A DNA stretch of 14,579 nucleotides from JBBRMU01 sp038230655 (GCA_038230655.1 JBBRMU010000025.1:1-14579); one strand, 5' to 3'. Numbered from the stretch's first letter, positions 1-6,690 are shown. Program-made: numbers and translations. Notes: generated by a model from the letters alone, not told the origin.

Positions 1-330
1 ATATGCTTCCTTAAATTTATAGAGAAGGGGTGCAAAAAGCATAAAAGATGTCCTTATTTTCGAAGCATGTAGAAAATCAGATTTATTACTATCTATAGAC
101 GTACCATCAATTTTGACTGTATTACCTGAAAACTCAATTTCTGCACCAATTTCTTTTAAGAGATCAATTAACTCGTACACATCTCGTATTCTGGGAATAT
201 TATGTAAAGTAACCTCACCTTTGAAAAGTAAGGCGGCAATAAGGGCTTTAACAGCAACATTTTTTGCACCAGAAAGTTTGACGTCTCCTTTTAGTGGTTT
301 TCCTCCTTTGATAATATAGGCATCTTCCAT
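1..330 (-). CDS. murA: UDP-N-acetylglucosamine 1-carboxyvinyltransferase MurA (N-terminal part, runs off the window)
   Basis: MurA transfers enolpyruvate from PEP to UDP-GlcNAc, the first committed step of peptidoglycan precursor synthesis in the cytoplasm. The frame is open from ATG at 330 to base 1, giving 110 residues of a family usually near 420. Residues 19-30 (LSGAKNVAVKAL) match the MurA signature SGAKNAALPIL, including the Lys-Asn pair (K23, N24) that binds substrate. Residues 90-103 (SKIRTSFMLFAPLL) match the conserved MRAS..LGPLL segment, with R93 in the position of the conserved Arg. It is the last visible gene of a minus-strand run, starting 29 nt after the murB stop. No clear Shine-Dalgarno is visible, so it is probably co-transcribed. 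The catalytic Cys loop lies outside the window and cannot be checked. Confidence 0.95.
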   Translation of the reverse strand, partial: MEDAYIIKGGKPLKGDVKLSGAKNVAVKALIAALLFKGEVTLHNIPRIRDVYELIDLLKEIGAEIEFSGNTVKIDGTSIDSNKSDFLHASKIRTSFMLFAPLLYKFKEAY

Positions 331-359
331 ATTCTTTAGTTTAGTCTCAATCTGTATTA

Positions 360-1268
360 TTAGATAATTCTTACTTCCTCTTTCAGATCTACACCGAACT
401 TTTCTTTAACTTTTACTTTTATTAGATTAATTAATTTTAACAGATCATCCGGATTCCCTTCTCCTTTATTAATAATAAAATTTGCGTGTTTGTCCGAGAC
501 GAAAAAACCACCTATTCCTAAGTTTTTCAATCCTGCTTCATCTATCATTTTACCTGCAGACTCACCACTAACATTCTGGAAAAAACATCCACCTGTCGCT
601 ACACCGAAAGGCTGAGTTTCATGACGGTATTTTAGTGCTTCTTGAGAGCGTTTCTTAAGAGTTTCCACATCAGTTTTTTTTAATTTAAACACTGCTTCTA
701 AAACTATTTCTTTTGTTTCCTGTAGATAACTATAGTCATAGGCAAATTTAAAGTAGTCCTTGTCTACTTTTTTTATAGTACCATCTCTCCCAAGAATCTC
801 TGCAGACTTTAAGTTGTCTCCAAGATAGGAGAGAGGTTTGGTCCATTTAGAGTTCATAAAGAGGCCTCCACCAATAGTACCAGGTAATCCCAGATGATAC
901 TCAAATCCTTCCCAACCACTCTTAACCGTCTCAGTAACTAATCTAGCCATGGGATACCCTGAGGATACCTGAAGCTCTATCAAGTCTGGCGATTCTTTTA
1001 ACAACTCTTTTTTTTTGTATAAATTTCTTACTATTAAGCCTTCTAAAACTTCTTTAGTTATGGCAAGATTTGATCCTCCTCCGAAGAGGATTAAAGGAAT
1101 GTTTAAGTTATAGGAGAGTTTAGTCGCTTTTTGGAGATCTTCCCGAGATTCAGCCTCAAAATAATACTCTGCACTCGTTTTCGTGCGGAGAGTAAGATAA
1201 TGTGCGATATTCTTATTGTGCTGAATTCTGCCTTCGCCAAGCTCGGTCTCAAGTTGAGTTTTAAACAT
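360..1268 (-). CDS. murB: UDP-N-acetylenolpyruvoylglucosamine reductase MurB
   Basis: MurB is the FAD enzyme that uses NADPH to reduce UDP-GlcNAc-enolpyruvate to UDP-MurNAc. The product is 302 aa, normal for the shorter MurB type. The FAD-binding domain shows LILFGGGSNL (59-68) and GLPGTIGGGLFMN (127-139). The C-terminal MurB domain shows ATGGCFFQN (224-232), where C228 sits at the proton-donor position (Ser229 in E. coli; Cys occurs in other families), then SDKHANFIIN (258-267) and EEVRII at the end, with E298 matching the catalytic Glu. One oddity: the conserved Tyr-Arg-x-Ser segment reads YDYS (177-180), so the usual substrate-binding Arg appears to be Asp. The ATG lies 6 nt after the murC stop, indicating tight coupling, and murA follows 29 nt later. 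Confidence 0.95.
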   Translation of the reverse strand: MFKTQLETELGEGRIQHNKNIAHYLTLRTKTSAEYYFEAESREDLQKATKLSYNLNIPLILFGGGSNLAITKEVLEGLIVRNLYKKKELLKESPDLIELQVSSGYPMARLVTETVKSGWEGFEYHLGLPGTIGGGLFMNSKWTKPLSYLGDNLKSAEILGRDGTIKKVDKDYFKFAYDYSYLQETKEIVLEAVFKLKKTDVETLKKRSQEALKYRHETQPFGVATGGCFFQNVSGESAGKMIDEAGLKNLGIGGFFVSDKHANFIINKGEGNPDDLLKLINLIKVKVKEKFGVDLKEEVRII

Positions 1269-1274
1269 GACTAA

Positions 1275-2705
1275 TTAGATGCTTTTAACAACCTCAATTA
1301 TATCATTTTTCAACTTATAAATGTCACCTGCGCCTATTGTGAAAAGGACATCGCCTTTTCTAAGATTCTGCCTCAAGTAAGCCAGTAATTCACTTTTTTC
1401 ATGATAAGATGAAATAGTTGTAAAGCCTTCTCTTTGAGCTATTTCTACCAGATCTTCAGAAGAAATAATGTAATCTGAGATATTCTCTCTAGCTGAGCCA
1501 AAAATAGGAGCAATAATTGCCAGGTCTGCGTGCGATAAAGAATCAATAAACTGATGCTTTAAAGCGTTAGTACGTGAGTAAGTATGAGGTTGAAAAATTA
1601 CCACTACTCTTTTATCTTTAAATCTGGCTTTTGCTGATAAAATTGTTGAGGTAATTTCAGCTGGATGATGCGCATAATCATCATATAGGGCAATCTGATT
1701 TTCCAAGGCAATTTTTTCAAATCTGCGTTTTGCACCTGTAAAATTTAGAATCGCTTTTTTGATGTCTTCTTTATCGAAACCAAAAGAGAGCAGGAGTAGT
1801 ATAGCCCCAGCAGCATTAGAGATATTTTGCATGCCAAAAAGGGATATTTGAAAGAGCCCAAGCCGCCTAGAACTTCTTTTATCAATAAGCTCAAACTCAG
1901 AAAAAAACTCCGTTATAACTGGATTTATGATCTGCAGGTCTGCTAAATCTGAAAAACCGAAAGTGGAGTATCCTTCTCGTGGGAGCTTTGTACTAAGATC
2001 TTGAAGCCGAGGATCATCAATATTTAAGTATAGTTTTGCATGTGACATCGTAAAAAATTTGTAGAAAGCTGCAGAAGTTTCCTCCATATCTTTATATATA
2101 TCAGGATGATCAAAATCAATATTCAGACATAAAATATGAGTTGGATGAAGTAAATAGAACTTTGGGGTTTTGTCGGTTGGTGGATTTACTCCATACTCAT
2201 CAGCTTCAGCTACAAAGTACTCTTTTTTATCAAAGCGGCCAGCCCATCTATCCTGGAAAGTTGAAGTACCAATGAAATAGCTTGGACTTACATCAAGCTT
2301 CTCAAGAGCATATGCAAGAAGGGAAGCTGTAGTCGTTTTACCATGGCAGCCACATACTGCAACTGCTTTTTCAAAGCTTTGCATTAACTCTCCTAAGATC
2401 TGTGTCTGAGGAATGACCGGAATACCACGCTTTTTTGCCTCTTCTGCCTGAGGACTATTAATGCCTTGATGAGAAGCTGAGTAGATAAATAGATCAACAT
2501 CGTCAGGTAGTTGTTCAGGAGAAAAATCAGTAATTATTTGTATGTCATGAGAGATTAAAAGGTCGTATGTTATAAACTGTTCATCCATATCTGAGCCAAC
2601 TACTTTTTTACCCATTTTTTTGAGAATAACTGCCAGATTGGCCATCCCTACTCCCTTTATTCCTAAGATGAAAACTGTTTCCGCACTTTCCAAATACTTC
2701 TTCAT
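1275..2705 (-). CDS. murC: UDP-N-acetylmuramate--L-alanine ligase MurC
   Basis: MurC is the ATP-dependent ligase adding L-Ala to UDP-MurNAc. It is 476 aa with all three Mur-ligase domains. The N-terminal Rossmann domain has GIKGVGMANLA (15-25). The ATPase domain has P-loop GCHGKTTT (119-126; the usual form is GTHGKTTT), EADEY (167-171) and DFDHPDIY (197-204). The C-terminal part has GAKRRFE (324-330), YDDYAHHPAEI (341-351) and FQPHTYSRT (371-379). The last two motifs mark MurC rather than MurD, MurE or MurF. EADEYG in place of the common EADESD resembles Mpl-type ligases, so a muropeptide-recycling role is a minor alternative. It is separated from pgeF by 87 nt that hold a TATAAT box 6 nt before the ATG, suggesting its own leaderless transcript. 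murB follows after 6 nt. Confidence 0.93.
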   Translation of the reverse strand: MKKYLESAETVFILGIKGVGMANLAVILKKMGKKVVGSDMDEQFITYDLLISHDIQIITDFSPEQLPDDVDLFIYSASHQGINSPQAEEAKKRGIPVIPQTQILGELMQSFEKAVAVCGCHGKTTTASLLAYALEKLDVSPSYFIGTSTFQDRWAGRFDKKEYFVAEADEYGVNPPTDKTPKFYLLHPTHILCLNIDFDHPDIYKDMEETSAAFYKFFTMSHAKLYLNIDDPRLQDLSTKLPREGYSTFGFSDLADLQIINPVITEFFSEFELIDKRSSRRLGLFQISLFGMQNISNAAGAILLLLSFGFDKEDIKKAILNFTGAKRRFEKIALENQIALYDDYAHHPAEITSTILSAKARFKDKRVVVIFQPHTYSRTNALKHQFIDSLSHADLAIIAPIFGSARENISDYIISSEDLVEIAQREGFTTISSYHEKSELLAYLRQNLRKGDVLFTIGAGDIYKLKNDIIEVVKSI

Positions 2706-2711
2706 ATCTTT

Positions 2712-2717
2712 ATTATA
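2712..2717 (-). promoter_or_regulatory. Predicted -10 box of murC (leaderless)
   Basis: On the minus strand a perfect TATAAT is followed by six bases (AAAGAT) and then the murC ATG at 2705, so the expected transcription start falls on or next to the A of the start codon. No good -35 is seen at 16-18 bp spacing. Position and exact match support a promoter for a leaderless murC-murB-murA transcript; this is inference from sequence only. Confidence 0.6.
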
Positions 2718-2792
2718 TACCTACAGCACCTATTTTAAGTTGGTATTTATGCCTCTGAGCTGATTAATTTATTATTTCAGGAAAATATTAAG

Positions 2793-3524
2793 TTATCTTT
2801 TTACTATAAAGCTTAGCTGTTGACCAAACAGAGAAGGATTTCTGTAGTAGTCTCTTCTATAAGAATGGAATCTCATTTTGTCGCAAAACGTACAAAAAGG
2901 AAAGAACTCTATTTTTTCCTTACTCACACCAAAATCCATTAAAAGAAGATAATTAAGTTTTGAGAGATTTAAAAAGTATTTTTCTTCAACTTTGTTACAA
3001 ATTTTTTCTATGAATTGGGGATAAATCTTCTGAAATTGAGAATACACGTCATTTTTAACTTCAAAACAACAAAGCCCGATTGCAGGTCCGATAGCGATAT
3101 TGATATCTTCTTTTTTTGAGCCAGCCTCAACCATTTTTTTACTCATTTTTACTGCGAGTTGGTTTAAAGTTCCTTTCCAACCTTGATGTGAAATACCGAT
3201 TATCCCTTTAATCTTGTCAGCAAAAATAATTGGCACACAGTCTGCAGTCTTTACAGCTAATAAAATCCCAGATTCCTGTGTTATGACACCATCACTCTCC
3301 TGGGATTTCACATTATCAATGTATACGATCTGTATCTCTGAAGAGTGAGTTTGGACTGGCCGGTAAATTGATTGATATTTAAGTCCGACCAGCTCACAAA
3401 GTTTCTTGAGATTCTCATTATCATCTGAGGAGTCTATTTTTTTGGTGCCAAAAGCAGAGAAAATTGATTCATCATTTAAAGAAGTTGCTAGAAATGCTTC
3501 TTTGTCTTCATCGAATCTTATCAT
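2793..3524 (-). CDS. pgeF: Peptidoglycan editing factor PgeF (YfiH / DUF152 laccase-domain family)
   Basis: This is a cytoplasmic metal-binding enzyme of the YfiH/PgeF family. The E. coli member is known to clear L-Ser-containing muropeptide precursors formed by MurC error; family members have also been assigned purine-nucleoside phosphorylase or oxidase activity. The product is 243 aa from ATG at 3524. Family motifs are clear: QTHS (58-61), KTADCVPIIF (92-101), ISHQGWKG (111-118), AIGPAIGLCCFEV (144-156) and CTFCD..FHSYRRD near the end. H60, C96 and H113 form the conserved His-Cys-His site. A TTG at 3545 in the same frame would add seven residues, but it overlaps the murE end and lies on the best Shine-Dalgarno, so the ATG is preferred. 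It sits between murE and murC, which suits an editing role for wall precursors. Confidence 0.93.
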   Translation of the reverse strand: MIRFDEDKEAFLATSLNDESIFSAFGTKKIDSSDDNENLKKLCELVGLKYQSIYRPVQTHSSEIQIVYIDNVKSQESDGVITQESGILLAVKTADCVPIIFADKIKGIIGISHQGWKGTLNQLAVKMSKKMVEAGSKKEDINIAIGPAIGLCCFEVKNDVYSQFQKIYPQFIEKICNKVEEKYFLNLSKLNYLLLMDFGVSKEKIEFFPFCTFCDKMRFHSYRRDYYRNPSLFGQQLSFIVKR

Positions 3525-3534
3525 GTTTAAAGAA

Positions 3535-4767
3535 CTACCTCTCAATTCCTAACTTCTGTAACCTATTTATTGTTTCTTCCTGGTCGCTCCACGGATCTTC
3601 TCTGTTTTCTCTAGCAATGCTTCTTTCATGTCCTTTACCATTAAATACTAATACATCCCCCTTTTTCGCTATTGAAAGCGCCTTCTTTATTGCTTCTTCT
3701 CTATCAACAATGACCGTAAAAGTCTTTGATCTTGCACCGAATCTGTCGTGATCTACCTTGCTAAAATTTTTTTTAAATAGTCCAGTTGCAATTTCTTCAG
3801 CAATATCTGCAGGATTTTCTGTTCGCGGATCATCTTCAGTAATAATAGTCAGGTCTGAAAACTCTCCGCTCGCCTCACCCATTTTAGGACGCTTGGTAGT
3901 GTCTCGTTTTCCTGCGGAGCCAAAAAGATTAATAACACGTCTACCTGGATATAATTTTTTAACCGAACGCAGTAGATGGAACATGGCATTAGGTGTATGA
4001 GCAAAATCGACGATAACCGTGAACTCTTTATCATAGACGACCTCAAATCTACCAGTTGGAAGATTGAAGGTCTTCATTGACTCAAAAATCTCGTTATCTG
4101 TTAGCCCTAGCTCTTTACAAACGCTATATGCGGCAAGATAGTTATACTTGTTAAACTCTGTCAGAGGGAGTTCTATTTTTTTTGCAAGCTCCAGATGGTA
4201 GTCGGCACTCGTTTCTACAGAGTAAGTCTTAAATCTTTTATTACTTTCTCTCAAAATTCCTGCCAATGGTTCAAAAGAAGTGTCGTCTTTATTTATAAGA
4301 ACTTTCTCCGACATAAGGAGCAATTTTGCCTTTGCCTTCAAATATTTTTCATATGTTTTATGATAGTCAAGATGTTCATGCGTAATATTGGTAATAACTC
4401 CAACTTTAAAATTAACGTTGTAAATTCTATTTTGATGCAGTGCATGAGAGGTAGTTTCCAGAATGAAGTACTCATCACCTGCATCAACTGATTTTCTGAT
4501 AAATTTTTGAACATCAAATGAGTGCGGGGTTGTTGTGTGTAGTCCAGTATCAAACTCTTGGTTACCTACTTTTGCATAGACAGTAGTAATCATCGAAGCT
4601 TTTCTTCCTGAAGTAGACAAAATATGATAGATCAATGCAGTGGTTGTAGTTTTTCCATCAGTTCCAGTAACTCCAACTACTTTTAATTTTTTACTTGGGC
4701 TTTTGTAGTATTGATTAGCTACTACTGCCTGGAGTAGATGATAGATGTTTTTTATGTCTTGCCACAT
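3535..4767 (-). CDS. murE: UDP-N-acetylmuramyl-tripeptide synthetase MurE, short form without the N-terminal UDP-binding domain
   Basis: MurE adds the third stem residue (meso-DAP or a diamino acid such as Lys) to UDP-MurNAc-L-Ala-D-Glu using ATP. Motifs are P-loop GTDGKTTT (35-42), HEHLDYH (130-136), AKAKLL (145-150) at the carbamylated-Lys region, TGRFEVV (238-244), DFAHTPNA (254-261), GSAGKRDTTKRPKMGE (283-298), DDPR (312-315), GKGHE (377-381) and WSDQE (393-397). It is 410 aa against about 490 for E. coli MurE. The ATP loop begins at residue 35, so most of the N-terminal UDP-binding domain is missing. The stretch between HLELA (191-195) and NKYNYLAA (206-213) is also short. DDPR replaces DNPR, the DAP-recognition motif. 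A TATAAT box lies 5 nt before the ATG, and pgeF follows 10 nt after the stop. Confidence 0.92.
   Translation of the reverse strand: MWQDIKNIYHLLQAVVANQYYKSPSKKLKVVGVTGTDGKTTTTALIYHILSTSGRKASMITTVYAKVGNQEFDTGLHTTTPHSFDVQKFIRKSVDAGDEYFILETTSHALHQNRIYNVNFKVGVITNITHEHLDYHKTYEKYLKAKAKLLLMSEKVLINKDDTSFEPLAGILRESNKRFKTYSVETSADYHLELAKKIELPLTEFNKYNYLAAYSVCKELGLTDNEIFESMKTFNLPTGRFEVVYDKEFTVIVDFAHTPNAMFHLLRSVKKLYPGRRVINLFGSAGKRDTTKRPKMGEASGEFSDLTIITEDDPRTENPADIAEEIATGLFKKNFSKVDHDRFGARSKTFTVIVDREEAIKKALSIAKKGDVLVFNGKGHERSIARENREDPWSDQEETINRLQKLGIER
3538..3543 (-). promoter_or_regulatory. Ribosome binding site candidate deciding the pgeF start
   Basis: GAGAGG on the minus strand lies inside the last codons of murE, 13 nt before the pgeF ATG (3524). 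The spacing is long but usable. It would be destroyed as a signal if the overlapping TTG at 3545 were the start, so it favours the ATG. It is one of few purine-rich Shine-Dalgarno-like sequences ahead of a gene in this window. Confidence 0.4.
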
Positions 4768-4772
4768 AGCTA

Positions 4773-4778
4773 ATTATA
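4773..4778 (-). promoter_or_regulatory. Predicted -10 box of murE (leaderless)
   Basis: Minus-strand TATAAT is followed by TAGCT and then the murE ATG (4767), a 5-nt gap, so the transcript would begin at about the start codon. It is divergent from a similar box for the plus-strand gene at 4831, with 40 bp between the two -10 boxes. No convincing -35 was found. Confidence 0.6.
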
Positions 4779-4818
4779 CCTTAAAAAAGATCTCTATGAG
4801 TATATTAATAATCAGGTG

Positions 4819-4824
4819 TATAAT
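4819..4824 (+). promoter_or_regulatory. Predicted -10 box of the DUF4230 gene (leaderless)
   Basis: TATAAT is preceded by GGTG and followed by six bases (AGTATT) and the ATG at 4831, the spacing expected if transcription starts at the ATG. It also argues against the in-frame GTG at 4816, which would lie upstream of the predicted transcription start. Confidence 0.6.
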
Positions 4825-4830
4825 AGTATT

Positions 4831-5424
4831 ATGAAACCTAAGTTTTTCCTACTCCCAGTAGTTATTGGTTTGATTATTTTAGTTTGTGTCTTTATATATC
4901 AACAGCGAAAACGTTTCGTTAACAACACAAATCAAAGTGCAGTAGTTCTTCAGATTCAACAGCTAAATAAGTTAGAGACGGCCCAATTTACTATTGAAAA
5001 GATAATTGATTCAAAAACCGTAAGTTCCAATATTTTCCAGGAATTTTTATATGGCGACAAAATACTTCTTATCGCCCATGGTGAGGTTGTTGCAGGTTTC
5101 GATCTGTCAAAGATCTCAAAAGAGGATATAAAAATACAGGAGAATCGACTTACGGTAAGCCTCCCACCGCCTGAGATACTCTACACAAGGATTGATAATG
5201 ATAAAACTAAGGTTTATGACAGAACACAAGGACTTTTGACAAAAGGTAATAAAGATCTCGAGAGCGAAGCTCGTTTAAGGGCTGAAGAGTCCATCAGAAA
5301 AGCAGCCTGTGACGCAAAAATTCTCGATCAAGCAACTGATTCGGTAAAAAAACAGCTAAAAACTATGTTTGGTTCCTATGGATATTCTGAGATTACAATC
5401 AACGTACCAGCTGGTACTTGTTAA
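4831..5424 (+). CDS. Membrane-anchored DUF4230 family protein
   Basis: This is a 197-aa protein from the ATG at 4831. An N-terminal hydrophobic segment (residues 5-23) followed by RKR suggests a single membrane anchor with the rest outside the cytoplasm or periplasm-like. The body matches my recollection of DUF4230 (PF14014): hydrophobic GDKILLIAHGEVVAGFDLS (75-93), KEDIKIQENRLTVSLPPPEIL (98-118), then an acidic and Ala-rich helical segment (RLRAEESIRKAACDAKIL) near the C-terminus. The molecular function of DUF4230 is unknown to me. It diverges from murE and heads a short plus-strand run (small membrane protein, then a C39-like peptidase). An in-frame GTG at 4816 would add five residues but sits in the predicted promoter. 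Envelope localisation is inferred. Confidence 0.8.
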   Translation: MKPKFFLLPVVIGLIILVCVFIYQQRKRFVNNTNQSAVVLQIQQLNKLETAQFTIEKIIDSKTVSSNIFQEFLYGDKILLIAHGEVVAGFDLSKISKEDIKIQENRLTVSLPPPEILYTRIDNDKTKVYDRTQGLLTKGNKDLESEARLRAEESIRKAACDAKILDQATDSVKKQLKTMFGSYGYSEITINVPAGTC

Positions 5425-5445
5425 TTATTAGTTTTAAAAAATACT

Positions 5446-5760
5446 ATGGCTATCTTACTGTTAGTAGTACTTATTGTTTTGTGGCTATTGGGTTTAATAC
5501 AAATTCCAGGATTATGATCTCTTAACATTCACTTGTTTGATCTGCTTGGAAAACCTATTTCGTTGCTTAATATTCTCGTTTTCTTTGCAATACTATGGGT
5601 TATCGGAGTCTTACCTTCACCTTTTAAACAAATAGCATCAGTAATCGTATTCCTGTGGCTACTTTCATTTTTTGGTTTTATTGCTATTGCAGGACTTTCA
5701 AATATCTTGGTTCTGGTCCTGATAATCGGCCTTATTTTGCATGTATTGAAGATCATCTAA
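5446..5760 (+). pseudogene. Small multi-pass membrane protein interrupted by an in-frame TGA
   Basis: Starting at ATG 5446 (21 nt after the DUF4230 stop) the frame encodes 23 hydrophobic residues ending WLLGLIQIPGL. It then meets TGA at 5515-5517 and continues in the same frame for 80 more residues to TAA at 5758-5760. If TGA is read as one residue, the product is 104 aa. Hydrophobic stretches lie at about 2-17, 35-50, 55-78 and 82-102, with LPSPFKQIASV as the polar connector. Both halves have the same composition, consistent with one gene. I recall similar 100-aa hydrophobic proteins in CPR genomes with an IPG segment near residue 20, but cannot verify this. The cause may be a recent nonsense mutation, readthrough, or sequence error. 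Function unknown. Confidence 0.5.
5533..5760 (+). CDS. Downstream open part of the TGA-interrupted membrane protein
   Basis: This is an alternative reading of the same locus. If the TGA at 5515 is a true stop, translation could restart at TTG 5533 to give a 75-aa protein with about three hydrophobic segments and a short basic/Pro loop (SPFKQ). No Shine-Dalgarno or -10 box precedes this TTG, so independent expression is doubtful. I do not recognise a functional family. Confidence 0.35.
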   Translation: MFDLLGKPISLLNILVFFAILWVIGVLPSPFKQIASVIVFLWLLSFFGFIAIAGLSNILVLVLIIGLILHVLKII

Positions 5761-5836
5761 GATTTCATTTTAGATTGATGAGATTATGTAATTATAAAGC
5801 ATTTTTCGTGTCCAACAACCAGCATCATTATTGAAA

Positions 5837-5852
5837 TAACAGTAAACTGTTA
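5837..5852. repeat. Perfect 7-bp dyad TAACAGT-AA-ACTGTTA
   Basis: A 16-bp palindrome with a 2-bp centre lies in the 216-bp gene-free stretch (5761-5976) between the small membrane gene and the C39-like peptidase gene. The centre is too short for a stable terminator hairpin and no T-run follows, so an operator-like protein site is more plausible. It is about 110 bp upstream of the predicted -10 of the peptidase gene. The rest of this stretch shows no gene or RNA that I can recognise. Confidence 0.3.
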
Positions 5853-5961
5853 AGCCTATCTGACATTTCTTCTCCGATCAAACTTGGGTAGTAAGAACCT
5901 GATGTACCAGTGCATACTTTCCCCATTACAATACAATTACACCTCTAAATTCAGGTTAATT

Positions 5962-5970
5962 TGTTATAAT
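5962..5970 (+). promoter_or_regulatory. Extended -10 promoter of the C39-like peptidase gene (leaderless)
   Basis: TGTTATAAT is an exact extended -10 (TGn followed by TATAAT). Six bases (TTTTGC) separate it from ATG 5977. The extended -10 compensates for the lack of a visible -35. It fixes the gene start at 5977: an in-frame upstream start at 5884 would place the promoter inside the coding region. Confidence 0.65.
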
Positions 5971-5976
5971 TTTTGC

Positions 5977-6690
5977 ATGAAATTGAAAAAAACAAGAGGT
6001 GTCAGTATAGTGCTATTTTTTCTTCTATTTTTATTAGTCTTAACCTATTTAGCACGTCCTCTCCTTTTTCAGAGAGCTATGTGGCATCTTATAAAAGCAG
6101 CTCAGTCAACTGTTCATCATGACGTAAAAAAAATGAATGTACCGTTAATCTCACAGACTCGGAACTTAAACTGCGAAGCCACAACTGTTCAGATGATCTT
6201 ACAGTACTATGGTAAAAAAAATAGTGTAGATGAAATTCAGAGAGCTCTTCATCTAAGTCCTGATCCTCATCTGGGTTTTAGGGGAGATGTAGACGGAAAT
6301 ATCTGGGGATTTGACGACTATGGTGTCTATGCAGAACCGATTGCAAAAGTAATGACTCAGTTTGGTCTTCCAGCAAAGGCTTACTCAAAAATTTCAACTG
6401 ACTTTCTAAAGGAAAAGATTCTAGCGGGAAAACCAGCAATTATTTGGATTGTTATCTCAAACCCTCATCCAAAAGAAAAGTATGTAACTATTGACGGAGA
6501 AAAAGTAAAATTAATATCTGGTGAACATGTAGCTGTCGTTACTGGATTTGAAAATGGTACTTGGATTTTAAATGATCCTTGGAACACAACTTCTAAAACT
6601 GGTGCAAAACAAGCTAAGCAGCTTCTCGTAGATGATTTAGATGAAATAATGTGGAACGACTTTGATCATATGGCCGTAATTGTTGATTAG
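5977..6690 (+). CDS. Membrane-anchored C39-like cysteine peptidase (Peptidase_C39_2 type)
   Basis: This 237-aa protein has a basic N-terminus (MKLKKTRG) and a hydrophobic anchor at 9-30, so the catalytic domain should be outside the membrane. The papain-fold pattern is visible: Q60 (LISQTRN), C66 in NCEATTVQMILQYYG (65-79), H184 in GEHVAVVTGF (182-191) and D200 in ILNDPW (197-202). Together these give the Gln/Cys/His/Asp set expected of the C39-like family, related to bacteriocin-leader peptidases but without any ABC transporter here. Substrate is unknown; wall, pilin or surface protein processing are guesses from context. Upstream in-frame codons from 5884 lack hydrophobic-anchor logic and overlap the promoter, so ATG 5977 is chosen. 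Its stop directly abuts the end of the convergent metalloprotease pseudogene. Confidence 0.82.
   Translation: MKLKKTRGVSIVLFFLLFLLVLTYLARPLLFQRAMWHLIKAAQSTVHHDVKKMNVPLISQTRNLNCEATTVQMILQYYGKKNSVDEIQRALHLSPDPHLGFRGDVDGNIWGFDDYGVYAEPIAKVMTQFGLPAKAYSKISTDFLKEKILAGKPAIIWIVISNPHPKEKYVTIDGEKVKLISGEHVAVVTGFENGTWILNDPWNTTSKTGAKQAKQLLVDDLDEIMWNDFDHMAVIVD

Noticed and set aside
113..319. Open frame on the plus strand opposite murA
   Set aside because: It is antisense to a clearly conserved MurA N-terminus and has no recognisable protein features.
3525..3545. TTG at 3545 as the pgeF start (adds seven residues)
   Set aside because: It overlaps the murE coding end, lacks its own ribosome binding site and covers the GAGAGG that better serves ATG 3524. 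The added residues are not part of the family core.
5884..5976. Longer N-terminus for the C39-like peptidase
   Set aside because: The extra 31 residues cover a perfect extended -10 promoter and do not resemble a signal or anchor. ATG 5977 gives a normal basic-plus-hydrophobic anchor.
5761..5976. tRNA or small RNA gene in the longest gene-free stretch
   Set aside because: No cloverleaf pattern (no GGTTCRANNC-like T-arm) and no structured G/C-rich element were visible; only the 16-bp dyad and the promoter stand out.
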